A stretch of DNA of 64,000 nt from Anadara kagoshimensis (lineage: Eukaryota > Mollusca > Bivalvia > Arcoida > Arcidae): assembly GCA_021292105.1 (NCBI GenBank), contig CM037870.1:16981087-17045086 (forward strand), written 5' to 3'. Both the position numbers and the translations under genes were made by a program. Position 1 is the first letter of the stretch. Every line of letters begins with the position of its first letter. The notes below the pieces were generated by a model that made no database searches, was not told where the DNA came from, and saw only the letters and a list, made by a program, of their open reading frames with translations. Shown in pieces: positions 25,090 through 36,884 of this stretch.

Positions 25090-25262
25090 CGAGGCAGTGT
25101 GCAGGTAGGGTTCTTTCCCATGACTTTCATTTCTGAATGCCGAGTGATTGGCGAAAAATAGTAACTACCTATTTTCAAGTCTTGGTCAGACCCGGTCGGG
25201 ATTCGAACCCACCACCTCTCACATACGAATCGAGCACTCTAACCCTGAGTAACTGTAGTGGC
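25090..25262 (-). mobile_element. SINE family A, head half
   Basis: 'gtgtgcaggtagggttcttt', 'ctattttcaagtcttggtca', box B complement GGGATTCGAACCCACC and head complement ending CTGTAGTGG. Confidence 0.8.
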
Positions 25263-25321
25263 TCATCTTTGATTTTTAGGAAAAGTGTAAAAAAAAAAAT
25301 GTGGGAAAATATTTTTTTTAA

Positions 25322-25532
25322 TACTGTAAACGTATTTATTTTCGCGGTGTACTAATTTTCGCTTATTTCGCGGTCGTTTGTTTTGCGCGAAAATAAATAC
25401 CAAGCCAAAATCATATTATGCTTGTTGTGTTATCAAGTTATTTCAAAAACGCGAAAATTTAACTACGCGTATATGTCTAAATGTCTTAAACCGCGAAAAT
25501 AAATACACGCGAAATTAAATACGTTTACAGTA
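25322..25532. mobile_element. MITE family F, well preserved
   Basis: TACTGTAAACGTATTTATTT and AAATTAAATACGTTTACAGTA are inverted ends. Internal GCGGTCGTTTGTTTTGCGCG forms a second, palindromic core. The terminal TA could be the target duplication. Confidence 0.85.
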
Positions 25533-25615
25533 CTCTGAAAAACGTCAATTTAACGGGAAAACACGTAAGTTTTATCAGAATGATGTTTCCAAACTCAATT
25601 TTGGAATTTTTTTAC

Positions 25616-25973
25616 AGGCCGCGCTGACCTAACGGATAAGACGTCAAGTCTTCAAATTCAGGGTCTCTCACCGCTATGAGTTCGAATTCCGCTCGGACCA
25701 CATGTGGCCTTTGCTGATTCACCTGGTATCAGTATAATGGACTGGAGGAGTGGTACGCTTGTCTGTGGCGTACTGACTCTGTGAACTTGTACGTTAAAGT
25801 CGCCCTGAGTGCGCGCTAGTACAAGGCAAACCATACAACACACTCGCATTTTACATGCATACACAAAATTGATCATAGATTAATCCATAGAGGCCTCGTC
25901 GCGAATAGCTGAACAATTGCTGATGCGATGTTAAGCAACATTCAACCAACCAAACCAAACTCAATTTTGTCAA
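25616..25973 (+). mobile_element. SINE family C, full length
   Basis: Head GGCCGCGCTGACCTAACGGA then ATAAGACGTC (box A region) and GAGTTCGAATTCCGC (box B). Body has 'cgccctgagtgcgcgctagt', and tail 'gcaacattcaaccaaccaaa'. Confidence 0.85.
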
Positions 25974-26182
25974 GATATTCAGTCTATGTTGTTACAATTA
26001 GTTTTAAACATAGATCATTCTGTAAATACAATGCAGTTACATTTTGAATACTGGTAACATGATGACGCCAGTGTACTTTTATCTAGACGTAATAATACTG
26101 TAATTAAGCATATTTTCCGTTAAACCTAAATTATATCATTACTACATGTCCTTTTTAGCAATTACGCACAATTTATCATTAC

Positions 26183-26412
26183 TATAGGCAAACAACATTG
26201 ACCTGTCCGTTTGACCTTTCATTATGAATATTCATATAGAAGGATCCACCCAATAAATGGGTAGTAGTAGGATTCGCAGTTAGGGCCCTTGATTAGTGTT
26301 TACATTATGTAGACAAAATAAGCCAACGTGAATCCTCTACATAAATGCAATCACCCATAATAAATATTTAAATTAAAAGGTCAAGCGGACAGGTCACAGT
26401 TGTTTACCTATA
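26183..26412. mobile_element. MITE family I, ends carry paired AGGTCA half-sites
   Basis: TATAGGCAAACAACATTGAC (left) pairs with GTCACAGTTGTTTACCTATA (right). Each end contains TGACCT, 7 bases, TGACCT. Other copies at 38436-38662 and 53525-53747. Confidence 0.8.
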
Positions 26413-26632
26413 TAATGGTGCCCTTTATTGTTTAATTTCATCATTATCAACCACAAGTGTGATAATTAGGGATGGTATATAAAAACGTCAAACGAGTTTT
26501 ATTTCGCCTACATGCATGTGATTGTATTAAAAGTACTCACCATCACGAAATTAGTCCAAAATTTCTGGGCGAAGTTGCACAAAGCACAATAAGAGCTAAT
26601 CATTAATAAACCCATAAGTTAGCACAATGATA

Positions 26633-26900
26633 TACAGTCCAACCTGCCTTAAAGACCACCTCTATATGGAAAGACAACTGCTTATAAAGACCAGTAGAAT
26701 TATATCCCAATTGTTCCTATTCATATTATTTAAACCCATATATAAAGACCACCAGCTTATAAAGGCCAGTAGAATTCTCATGATCTCTCATTTTTCTTTA
26801 TTCATATTATTTTGAGCCTGTATATAAAGACCACCTGCCATAAAAGCCACTTTTATTTGTTCCCTTGAATGGCCTTTATAGACAGGTTTGACGGACTGTA
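26633..26900. mobile_element. MITE family H ('gaccacct' family)
   Basis: TACAGTCCAACCTGCCTTAA at the left, GACAGGTTTGACGGACTGTA at the right. Internal copies of 'tataaagaccacctg'. Many fragments lie at 32160-33190 and near 33590-34000. Confidence 0.75.
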
Positions 26901-26939
26901 TGATGGTTTAATCAATGATTAAGTTTTGTGCAACTGGAC

Positions 26940-27245
26940 CCTGGACAATCACACAGAGGTAAAACGCGTTTCGTCTTTAGATTTTTAGGAATCGTGTCTG
27001 AAGTATTACGGCGTCATTACTGACTACCACAAAATTAGATGGAAATACATGTGTCAGGGCAATGGCACAAAGGTAAAACTTTAGTCTACGTGTAAATTCC
27101 CAGGAATCGAGTCTGAAGGACCATGTTATCACTGACCACTACAAAATTTGATGAAAAGATCATGGCAATACCTTCGTTTTCATATAGATTTCCAGGAATC
27201 GTACCTGAAGGACCATGCCATCATTGACCAACACAAAATTAGGAC
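26940..27245. repeat. Tandem repeat, about 100-120 bp x 3, continued at 27832-27985
   Basis: Units share 'aggaatcg.gt.tgaagga', 'ccat.at.actgacca.cacaaaatt' and 'gtaaaac'. The array is split by a 'gacggac' repeat (27285-27525) and MITE M (27594-27826). Confidence 0.65.
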
Positions 27246-27284
27246 AGTGACGCAATTACAAGCAAATTCTGACAATAGGATCCC

Positions 27285-27525
27285 CTGCCAGTAGATTTGA
27301 CTTATGTTGTCAAAGGGCAATAACTCTCAGGAAAATTAAGAAGACAACTCGGGTTATTGATTGCATTGATTGGTTGGTTATTGGGTTGTATCTTCTATCA
27401 ATGCTGATGCTTTGCACCAAGTTTCGAGTGATAGTGATTCATACCCCGGGCAAGAATTTGTGGACGAACGGACGGCAACTCGATTTAAATATACCCTTCT
27501 TTCTTCGAAAGGCGGAAGATAATAA
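27285..27525. repeat. Dispersed 'gacggac' repeat, second copy
   Basis: 'caaagggcaataactctcagg', 'gatgctttgcaccaagtttcg', 'gacgaacggacggcaact', 'cgaaaggcggaa'; same order as in 20898-21143. Confidence 0.6.
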
Positions 27526-27593
27526 AACTTCTTTCGCCTATACATATGTAGATTTCTAGATTTCTTTCCAGAAATCGTGTATTAGTAAGGACC

Positions 27594-27826
27594 CAGGGGC
27601 GAATCCAGGATTTTTTTAAAAGGGGGGTGGGGGTGATAATTACTAGTATATCAATGCTAGGTGCGAGCTTCCAGAGACGTGGGGTTTAGTAAACGCGATC
27701 CGAAACAACACGTATACAGAAATGGGTTGTTACATTTACACTTGGGAGTCACATCAGTCAATAGCTCTCTCTCTTTCTCTCTCTCTTAAATTTTTCAAAG
27801 GGGGGAGGGGGGTAAATCCGCCACTG
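27594..27826. mobile_element. MITE family M (CAGGGGCGAATCCA...), 5-bp target duplication
   Basis: The left end CAGGGGCGAATCCA is inverted at the right end (TAAATCCGCCACTG, 10 of 14 paired). Flanked by GGACC at 27589-27593 and 27827-27831. Contains G-rich runs and a CT microsatellite (27762-27786). Confidence 0.8.
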
Positions 27827-28546
27827 GGACCATTTTATTATTGACCACCACTAAAAATATAACAATGACCAAGATAAAACGTCTTTCGGCTACATGTAGA
27901 TTTCAAAGATTCCTGAACTCACGAATTACCGTGTCAAAACTGTCAATGGTAATAACAGGGCAATTACACAAAGGTGACGCATGTTGTATCTTCACACATG
28001 TATATGAACGAGAATTGAGAAAATCGTTCAAAAGCTGTTGTTTGAGAACTATTTTAATCGTATGGACAAAGCATATACTCTCGGCCGTTAACCGCGTTTC
28101 ATATAACACCTTAAGGTGGGCGTATCATTTCCTTGCTGCATGCAAATCTATACTGAATGCCGCAGACATAATTATAACAATTATTTTGCTGAAAGGCCAG
28201 GTTATCTGCATTTAAGATGGTAAGACATTTTATAAATATTGCTTCCATCGTGACAATGTCTTACTACCATTAAGACAGATAATTCGGCCTATTGTGCATG
28301 ATGCTGATTCACCCTTGGTACTGGGCAATTAGCTGATAATCCCTATCATGTTAGCAAAAAAACATCCACAGTAACCGAATGACATTTACAACTAGAAAAC
28401 GCGTGGTAGTGGTTTTCACAAAGGCCACAGGTGTATATGAACAGGTAGATTTTGTTTTCTAATGACATCTCATTGTATATCAAAATAGCCAAGCCATAAC
28501 TCTTGAATCATCTCATTGCTTACCCTTAAAAACCGTTTCCACATAA

Positions 28547-31500
28547 TTTCGTACGTCTTTATGGAATCTCGCATATCCTTTAAACCCCCCAAACCACATC
28601 TCTATGGAATCCCATTTCATGTCTAAGACACACAGGCCACATCTTTGCATGTCTTTTAGCCACCCAAACCACATCTCAATGTAATCCAATGTATGTCTAA
28701 GACACCCAAAACCACATCTTTGCATGTCTTTAAGACACCTAACCCACATCTCTATGGAATCCCATTGCATGTTTTTAAGCCACCCAAACCACATCTTTAT
28801 AGAATCCCATTGTATGTCTTTAAACAACCTAAACCAGATCTCTGTGGAATCCCATTGTATGACTTTAAACCACCTAAAACACATCCCTATGGAATCCAAT
28901 TGTATGTCTTTAAGCCACCCAAACCACATCTCTATGGAATCCCATTTCATGTCTTTAAGCCACACAAAACACATCTCAATGTAATTCCATTGTATGTCTA
29001 AGATACCCAAACCACATCTTTGCATGTCTTTAAGACACCTAACCCACACCTCTATGGAATCCCATTGCATGTCTTAAAGCCAACCAAACCACATCTTTAT
29101 AGAATCCCATTGTATGTCTTTAAACAACCTAAACCAGATCTCTATGGAACCCCATTGCTTGTCTTTAAGCCACCCAAACCACATCCCTGTGGAATCCAGT
29201 TGTATGTTTTTAAACCACCTAAACAACATCCCTATGGAATCCAATTGTATGTCTTTAAGCCATCTAAACCACATCTCTATGGAATCCCTTTGCATGCCTT
29301 TAAGCCACACAAAACACATCTCAATGTAATCCCATTGTATGTCTTTAAGCCACCCAAACCACATCTCTATGGAATCCCATTTCATGTCTTTAAGCCACAC
29401 AAACCACACCTCCTCAATGTAATTTTATTGTATGTCTAAGCCACCCAAACCACATCTTTGCATGTCTTTAAGACACCTAACCCACATCTCTATGGAATCC
29501 CATTGCATGCCTTTAAGCCACCCAACCCACATCTCTTGAATCACGTTTCGTGTCTTTGGGCCACCCAAATCAGATCCCAATGGAATTCCATTGCATGTCT
29601 TTAAGCCACCCAAACCCCATTTCTATGGAATTCCATTTCATAACTAGGTCACCCAAGTCACATCTCTATGGAATCTAATCCAACGTCTTCAAGCCACCCA
29701 AACCACATCTCTATGAAATCCCATTGCATGTCTTTAAGCCACCTAAACCGCATCTCTATGGAATCCAATTTTCTGTCTTTAGGCGACCCAAACCACATTC
29801 CTATGGAATCTCATTGCGTGTCTTTAAGCCACCAAGCCACACCTTTCTTTGGAATCCCATTTCATGTCTTTAAGCCACCCTAACCAGATCTTTACTGAAT
29901 CCCATTGCATGTTTTTAAGCCACAAAAACCACATCCCTATGAAATCCCATTTCATGTCTTTAAGCTACCCAAACCTCATTTCTATGGAATCCCTTATTAT
30001 GTCTTTAAGCCACACAAAACACATCTCAATGTAATTCCATTATATGTCTTTAAGCCACCCAAACCACATCTCTATTGAATCCCATTGCATGTCTTTAAGC
30101 CACCCAAACCACATCTCTATGGAATCCGATTGCATTTCTTTAAACTACCCAAACCACATTTCTATGGAATCCCTTTTTATGTCTTTAAGCCACACAAAAC
30201 ACATCTCAATGTAATTCCATTGTATGTCTTTAAGCCACCCAAACCACATCTCTATGGAATCCCATTTCATGTCTTTAAGCCACCCAAACCACATTCCTAT
30301 GGAATCCTATTGTCTTTAAGCCACCCAAACCACATTTCTATGGAATCCTTTTTTATGTCTTTAAGCCACCAAAAACACATCTCTATGGAATCCCATTTCA
30401 TGTCTTTAAGCCACCCAAACCACATTCCTATGGAATCCTATTGTCTTTAAGCCACCCAAACCACATTTCTATGGAATCCCATTCATGTCTTTAAACCACT
30501 TAAAACACATCTCAATGTAATCCCATTGTATGTCTTTAAGCCACCCAAACCACATCTCTATGGAATCCCATTTCATGTCTTTAAGCCACCCAAACCACAT
30601 TCCTATGGAATCCTATTGTCTTTAAGCCACCCAAACCACATTTCTATGGAATCCTTTTTTATGTCTTTAAGCCACCCAAACCACATCTCTATGGAATCCC
30701 ATTTCATGTCTTTAAGCCACCCAAACCACATTCCTATGGAATCCTATTGTCTTTAAGCCACCCAAACCACATTTCTATGGAATCCCATTCATGTCTTTAA
30801 ACCACTTAAAACACATCTCAATGTAATCCCATTGTATGTCTTTAAGCCACCCAAACCACATCTCTATGGAATCCCATTTCATGTCTTTAAGCCAGCCAAA
30901 CCACATTTCTATGGAATCCTTTTTGTGTCTTTAAGCCACCAGAAACACATCTCAATGTAATCCCATTGCATGTCTTTAAACAACCTAAGCCAGATCTCTA
31001 TGGAATCTCATTGCATGTCTTTTTTATGTCTTTAAGCCACCCAAACCACATCTCTATGGAATCCCATTTCATGTCTTTAAGCCACCCAAACCACATTCCT
31101 ATGGAATCCTATTGTCTTTAAGCCACTCAAACCACATCTCTATGGAATTCCATGTCTATGACACCCAAACCACATCTTTGCATGTCTTTAAGACACCTAA
31201 CCCACATCTATATGGAATCTCATTGCATGCCTTTGAGCCACCCAAACCACATCTCTGGAATCATATTACATGTCTTAAAGCCACCCAAACCACATCCCTA
31301 TGGAATCCCATTGCATGTCTTTGAACCACTAAAACCAGATCTCTATGAAATTCCATGCATGTCTTTAAACCACCAGAACCACATCTCTATGGAATCAAAT
31401 TGCATGTCTTTAAGCCACTAGAATCACATCTCTATGTAATCCCATTGCATGTCTTTAAGCCCCCCAAACCACATCCTTATCAAGTCCCATTGCTTGTCTT

Positions 31501-31567
31501 TAAGCCACCTAAACCACATTCCTATGGAATCCCATTGCATGGCTATAAGCCACCCAAACCACATTTT
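28547..31567. repeat. 45-bp satellite array, about 67 units, with a 306-bp higher-order repeat
   Basis: Unit (plus strand) includes CACATCTCTATGGAATCCCA, then TTTCATGTCTTTAAGCCACC and CAAAC. The spacing is 45 bases over long stretches. From about 30201 to 30813 a block of seven units repeats at 306 bases (seven times 45 minus nine, from two 4-base and one 1-base deletions). Because 45 is a multiple of 3, three of six frames stay open for long distances; 4-base deletions break these frames, so I treat it as non-coding. The unit is strand-skewed: 15 C against 4 G. Confidence 0.95.
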
Positions 31568-32822
31568 TAGACTGGAATTCAAAACCCCAGTCAATTAATC
31601 TATAAAATCAAATTGCATATTATGAAGCCACCTCAAGATAAGATGGTACATCTATGGAATCTCAAACCAAGCTATATCTCCACTCAAACTGTCTTCAACT
31701 GTACAAACTAGAATTGTCTCTTGAGATCCAAATAATGCTGCCCCCAACATCTGTAAGGGTTTAATGTTTTACGTGACCTTGACCTTTTCAATAAATTTTT
31801 GGTTCAAGTTCATGACAGACCTTTGAACCATGACGATTATTCATATGAAGTTTAATGACAGTCATCCAAAGCAGTTATGAGATATGACCCTTTACACAGA
31901 AACAGACATGGTGATTCCTATATAACCCCCCCCCCCCTCCTAGTTTGCAGGGTGTATAACAATATTCAAGATTATTCAGTTTTCCTCTTTCAAACAGATA
32001 GGTTAATGTTAAATAAAGACAAAAATACAGGTTTAACAAAACTCACTTTATTTGAACTATTTTGTAGAATTCATCCCTCCACATAACATACACATATATA
32101 CCAATAATAAGCATCTGATATTTGGTTGAAAAAATAATACAGGCAACCATGGAATAAACAATATAAGTTATACACGATATAGTGACCATCTCTTTATACA
32201 GACCACCTGTTCATAAAGACCAATGTAATGATTTTTGACTTTTACATCTTATTCTCCATTCTGAAATATGACTTAATGTGAAAATTTCAGAAAAATCTAT
32301 GCCGAAATAAGGGAGATATCAACAAATTTCTAATGCATCTCTCATTAATCCGAATCAAAAAGGCCAGTTTTCAGGATCCTGTGCCTTGATGACACTTAAA
32401 ACTATTTATCTACATTACTGGACTAGCTGAAACTGTTTGCTTTTGCTTCATATTCCAACAAAAAAATAACATCTACATAAAGGTCACCTGTCTATAAGGA
32501 CCATATTTTTTTGGCCCTGTAGGTGTTTGTTATATACAGGTTTGATTGTATTTCTTAGTTTCAGTGAATGGTCCTTATATGTCCAGTGGGAGGTCATTAT
32601 AATGGAACAGTGGACAAAACCAAATAAATGTTTGGTCAAAAGCATGGTACAGAATGAAGATTTCTTTGGCCAAATTCAAACAAAATACTGACTGAAGAAT
32701 TTTGGTAAAAACAAAGTCTGGATTGAAATGTTTTGTTCTGATTAGACAGGGTTTTGTTTTTTACAATTTCCACCATAGTACTGGTAATTATACCCAATGA
32801 ATAACTTTGTAAATACATTAAG

Positions 32823-33190
32823 ACCTGTATATAAAGACCACACATGTGACCTGTATAGACAAGTGGTCTTATATAGAGGGTCTTCTTGGCTAAAATATAA
32901 AGCGTACAGACTTAATAAATAGGTGGTCTTTCTATAGAGATTCTTTTCACTTAAAATATAAAGCTTTGTGCTTTAAAACACTGGACTAAATGGACAGGTG
33001 GTCTTAATAAAGAGGTTTTTTCCGTTAAAATATGAAGCTAGGGGGCTTCAAAACACAGGCCTTATTGGACAGGTGGTCTTAATATAGAGAATATTCTCAG
33101 TTAAAATATAAAACAGAAAAATATTAAAACACTGGACTTAATGGACAGGTGGTCTTTATATTGAAAGGGGTCTCTAATAGATTTCACTTT
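32823..33190. repeat. Tandem derivative of family H, about 85-95 bp x 4
   Basis: Units share 'aggtggtctt..tatagag', 'ttaaaatataaa' and 'aaacactggact.aatggac'. It looks like local expansion of an inserted MITE. Confidence 0.7.
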
Positions 33191-33677
33191 ACGTGATTTG
33201 GTAATTATACTCAAGGAACACCTTTGAAAATACATGATTTTTCAATCACTTTTCAATTTTTTAAAATTACACATTGAAAAAAGAATGAAGGGTTAGAATA
33301 ATTCAGTAAATTTTACGGTGCTCTTAATGGTTATGTTGTATCTTAGCACTCTTAAGAATTGCGCTATTCTACAAAACTGCAAATATAAATCACACCTACT
33401 GTATCAAACTTAAGGATGGACAATAAAAGACACAATTAAAAGACAATTTTTATTGTCAAAAGCCCACAATGAATTCTATTTTCAACTTAATTTGAAATTT
33501 AAAATTTAAGGACACCCAGTACACTTCAATTGATATACATGTACTTTAATTACAGAACATTCTACAGCAACTTATTAGCTTGTATGCACAGTCAAATTTG
33601 TCTACAAAGTCCACCCAAAGAAATCAGTAAAAGTGACCTTTATGGACGACAAGTCACCCTTATATACAAGTTCAAAT

Positions 33678-33906
33678 ACTGTAAAAGGGATTATTTTTGC
33701 GGGGTAAAAATTTTGCTATTTTTGAAATCTGGCATTTCACATGGGTGTAATTTTCACGGATCCAATATAAGTAGGTGTATATTCTATATATTATGATATA
33801 CATGTACATGTATTAACATGTATGGTAGATATTTATGCATGGGTAAAATTTTTGCCATAATTTCCTTAATGCGAAATAAGCGAAAAAAAATTTCCTTTTA
33901 CAGTAA
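33678..33906. mobile_element. Foldback element related to MITE F
   Basis: TACTGTAAAAGGGATTATTT at the left, TTTCCTTTTACAGTA at the right; internal 'gcggggtaaaaattttgct' pairs with 'gggtaaaatttttgcc'-like text near 33841. Confidence 0.55.
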
Positions 33907-34275
33907 CATGAATATAGAGCAATTAGGAGTCAATTTTACTGGTCTTTGGCAGCGGATGGCCTCTATATAAAGGTGGCTTTTAAGGCAGGTTTGACTGACT
34001 ATAATATTTGTCCAATTTTACCAAAATCCATGGATATCTGACAAGTTGTTGAAGAAACTCTATACATTCTTCTTAGACACATATATAAGCTATATGGATA
34101 CAAAAAAGTCAAAGTGTATCAAGTGGCCTTAATGTAACAAAACCAAAAGCTCGCAAGATGATATGCTTACTGGTAGTTAAACTAAAAAAGTTTGACTGTT
34201 TCTTTTTTGACATTCTGCTTTTTGATATGTTTTGATATTATGAATACTGTTATTTCAGCATTAAACTTAATAAAC

Positions 34276-34309
34276 TGTAATCGATCTAAACCATCATAGA
34301 TCGATTACA
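34276..34309. repeat. Perfect 13-bp inverted repeat, 8-bp loop
   Basis: TGTAATCGATCTA and TAGATCGATTACA flank AACCATCA. Confidence 0.9.
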
Positions 34310-34693
34310 AAGTGTAATGCATATATTTACAATCCGTCGCTTACAACATACAAATTTTTTATAAATGTGATCGATTCATTCATTTTTTTTCGTGGAAATT
34401 CCATGTAAATACCAAACAGTTTTAATTGGATCAAACTAGGTTAGTTCTGCCTACTCGTTTTCAAAAAACGACAACACCAGACAAACCTGTCAAGGTTTTA
34501 TTTTAAATATCTGTGTTTTTACAATTCATATTAATATTTACACTACAATTATTTGTGTAATTAAAAAGTGTAATTTACGTTTATCTTAATGGTTTTTTTT
34601 TTTTTTTACATTCCGCTTCTTGACACGATAATTTGTTTACAATCGGCAACTTGACACATGTATTTGTGTTGTTGCCAGCGATACAAAACGTTG

Positions 34694-34730
34694 TGACGTA
34701 ATGACGTCAGAAAACGAAAGGTCGCACGTG
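34694..34730. promoter_or_regulatory. Cluster of CRE, ISRE-like and E-box motifs
   Basis: Within 37 bases: TGACGTAA (34694-34701), a perfect CRE TGACGTCA (34702-34709), GAAAACGAAAG (34710-34720, the GAAANNGAAA core bound by IRF factors) and CACGTG (34725-34730). Surrounding DNA is AT-rich, so the CpG cluster stands out. No gene start is evident next to it, so this is a candidate enhancer or promoter of an unseen transcript. Confidence 0.5.
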
Positions 34731-35802
34731 AAACTTTCGGTCTATCCTGTAATAGACTAAATCAATTGCCGAATAGTTTATTACAGAGAATTTGATTTGG
34801 ATTGTAAATATATTTCTATATTCAGCGAGATAACCAAAAATTTTAAAAACCGAAATGGTAATGGCCCTGTACGTAGCAATAACAAATGTGTTATTACCAC
34901 ATATTTTATTATTATTTTATAATATACATGTTTATGGGCCATATAAGGTTAAAAATTGCTTAAATGCATCAGTTTAGTGATAATTAAAGTATAAATATAA
35001 AAGAAATTTGTCATATTGGGTCATATTATATGTCATTTTGATCAAAATCGTAAATACGTTTTTATATCAGCCATTTTGTTTTCAGCATATGGTCGGATCG
35101 TTTTTTGCAATTCAGCATGATCAAAGATCGATCATCCATCATTTAGACAGCAATTTTTGGGAAGAATATCAATAAAATTTGGATTTAATTCTAAATTTGA
35201 TTGTTTAATCCTATTCAATTGATGCATGTAAGGGTGTGTATAAATAAAATACATGGTAATAACATCGGCCTTTTATAAAACACTCTTTGATTATTGGTCA
35301 GTTTGATTATTGGTGTCCGTGTTTCTATTGGTTATAAAGATTTTAACATTTTAATTTTTTGAAGAAAAACAAAAAAGAAATCAAAAGTCCCATGGATGTT
35401 TTGAACAAAAATATTATATAATCTGAAAAGAGTAGAAAAATTACTTTGATGTATGTAAATCATGTATACTATATGAAGAAGGATTACTATATACTAATAA
35501 ATAATGGACCAAAAGGGCTTGGATGCTCACTTGGTAAACTCAAAAGTTTAGAGATGAAATTATTTTCTGTAAATTGGATGAAACTTTGATGTTACATTGC
35601 CATGTGAACAAAACCTGAGGCGAGTAATCTTTACCTACTTCAATTTTGCAACCTTAATCAAATACACTCTTCTTAATCCTGGCCAATATGGCCATCATCA
35701 CTTTTACAAACAAACACTAAATAAATTATAAATGCACTTTGTTTTCTGCATATTCACTAGAGCGATATTTCAAAACGAAGCACCAGAATATAACAAGACT
35801 AG

Positions 35803-36358
35803 TACAGTAAAACCTTGATTCTTTGTCACCATTTGTTCAGTCAGATTTTGGTGTTACAGACGGGCCTGGCAATTAATTGAAGGCGACTTACAAAGAAAAA
35901 CATACAGGAAAAGAGTTGGGTTGAGTAATGGTGTTTAACATCACAGTCAAGAATATTTCACTTATATTGAGATGTCGCCATCTATAGGTAAAGGTGCAAA
36001 AGTTTTGCTGGTGCGCTGCGCTGATGGCATTATACAGTAGGGTTTTTATTGGCCAAGCCTACCGTGACCTCGTGCAGGACCTCGTTTATTTAAAGTTTCC
36101 ATCCAAAAGAACTGCGACTACCCACTTTCAAGTCTTGGGTCAGACCCGGTTGGTGTTCTTCCACTTACAGAGCTAGCATTCTACCAACTGAGCTACCACA
36201 GTAGTCATATACAGAAAAATACTTTGGGACATCAACTTGCTGTGGTAATTAGCGAGATGATAACGGTATCAGATGGTGTTACAATGAGATTTTACTTCAA
36301 GTACAATGATAAGTGAGGTGGCAGTTTTTGAGAGACATTGTAACAAGGTTTTACTGTA
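35803..36358. mobile_element. MITE family G copy interrupted by a SINE
   Basis: Left end TACAGTAAAACCTTGATTCT and right end AACAAGGTTTTACTGTA are inverted. A SINE A occupies about 35917-36204. Confidence 0.75.
35917..36204 (-). mobile_element. SINE family A nested in MITE G
   Basis: 'gtcaagaatatttcacttat', 'ccatccaaaagaactgcgac', and tRNA-head complement AGCTACCACAGTAG. Flanks 'acatacaggaaaa' and 'catatacagaaaaa' look like the target-site duplication. Confidence 0.8.
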
Positions 36359-36439
36359 CATCTGGATTACAACCAAAACCTATTCTATTACCGGGCATTG
36401 ATAATTATATCAACCTATAAATAAAAAGCACCTGTATAA

Positions 36440-36545
36440 TCAAAACACTCGCAAATGTTTTACATATAATTATTCTTAAAACGCTCGCAATGCTTTACAT
36501 GTAATATCTAAAAATGCTCGCAAATGTTTTACATGTAATTATTTT
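36440..36545. repeat. Tandem repeat, about 45 bp x 3
   Basis: 'ctcgcaaatgttttacat.taat' occurs three times. Confidence 0.8.
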
Positions 36546-36884
36546 GAATACTTATCTACAAAATTTTCAGCCCAATAATTTGATAAGCATTAAGTTTTCT
36601 CTTTTATAATTTTATTTAAGTTTTCAAGAATGTATTCAAAATTGCTAAAGAATCAATCAATTAATGCTATGCTCATTATATAACATAACACTGACAAGAA
36701 AACAGGGCTTGGATAAAAAAATTTCAAACTGCTTGGCACTGTGCCCAGTAATCAGGCATGGTGTACTCTGCATCAGGCAGTTAAAAATTAGCACACAAAC
36801 AAGAAATCGGTGAGCTACTGCTCATTTAGTATACCCCGCTTTTAACTTCAACTCTTGACAGTAAATGTCGAAAAGTAAACTAAG

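Larger units (their letters stand above)
19621..28546. other. Intergenic region upstream of GNB1, repeat mosaic
   Basis: No credible coding sequence on either strand. It is a mosaic of SINE families A, B and C, MITEs F, H, I and M, a decayed 'gacggacagcaggac' repeat and microsatellites. Nothing recognisable in 19630-20400, 22820-23460, 24030-25080 and 27990-28540. Confidence 0.65.
31568..36880. other. Intergenic stretch between the 45-bp and 81-bp arrays
   Basis: Holds 'gaccacct' (family H) remnants and a tandem derivative at 32823-33190, a MITE-F-like element (33678-33906), the palindrome at 34276-34309, a CRE/ISRE cluster, a MITE G with a nested SINE A (35803-36358) and a 40-bp triplicate (36440-36545). 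34740-35800 shows no recognisable feature. Confidence 0.6.

Noticed and set aside
25616..25690. Possible tRNA-Arg gene; likewise heads at 23810 and 49130
   Set aside because: Box A and B are present but acceptor stems do not pair and each continues into a shared SINE body; these are SINE promoters.
27841..28215. 124-residue open frame on the plus strand
   Set aside because: No recognisable domain, begins inside a tandem repeat, and has no splice or promoter context; likely chance.
28513..29070. 185-residue open frame rich in W, L, K, D repeats on the minus strand, and similar frames to 31570 on the plus strand
   Set aside because: Generated by the 45-bp satellite, whose period is divisible by three; open in three frames at once and broken by 4-base deletions in later units.
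28547..31567. CRISPR-like array of short repeats
   Set aside because: Units are contiguous with no unique spacers, and the genome is eukaryotic.
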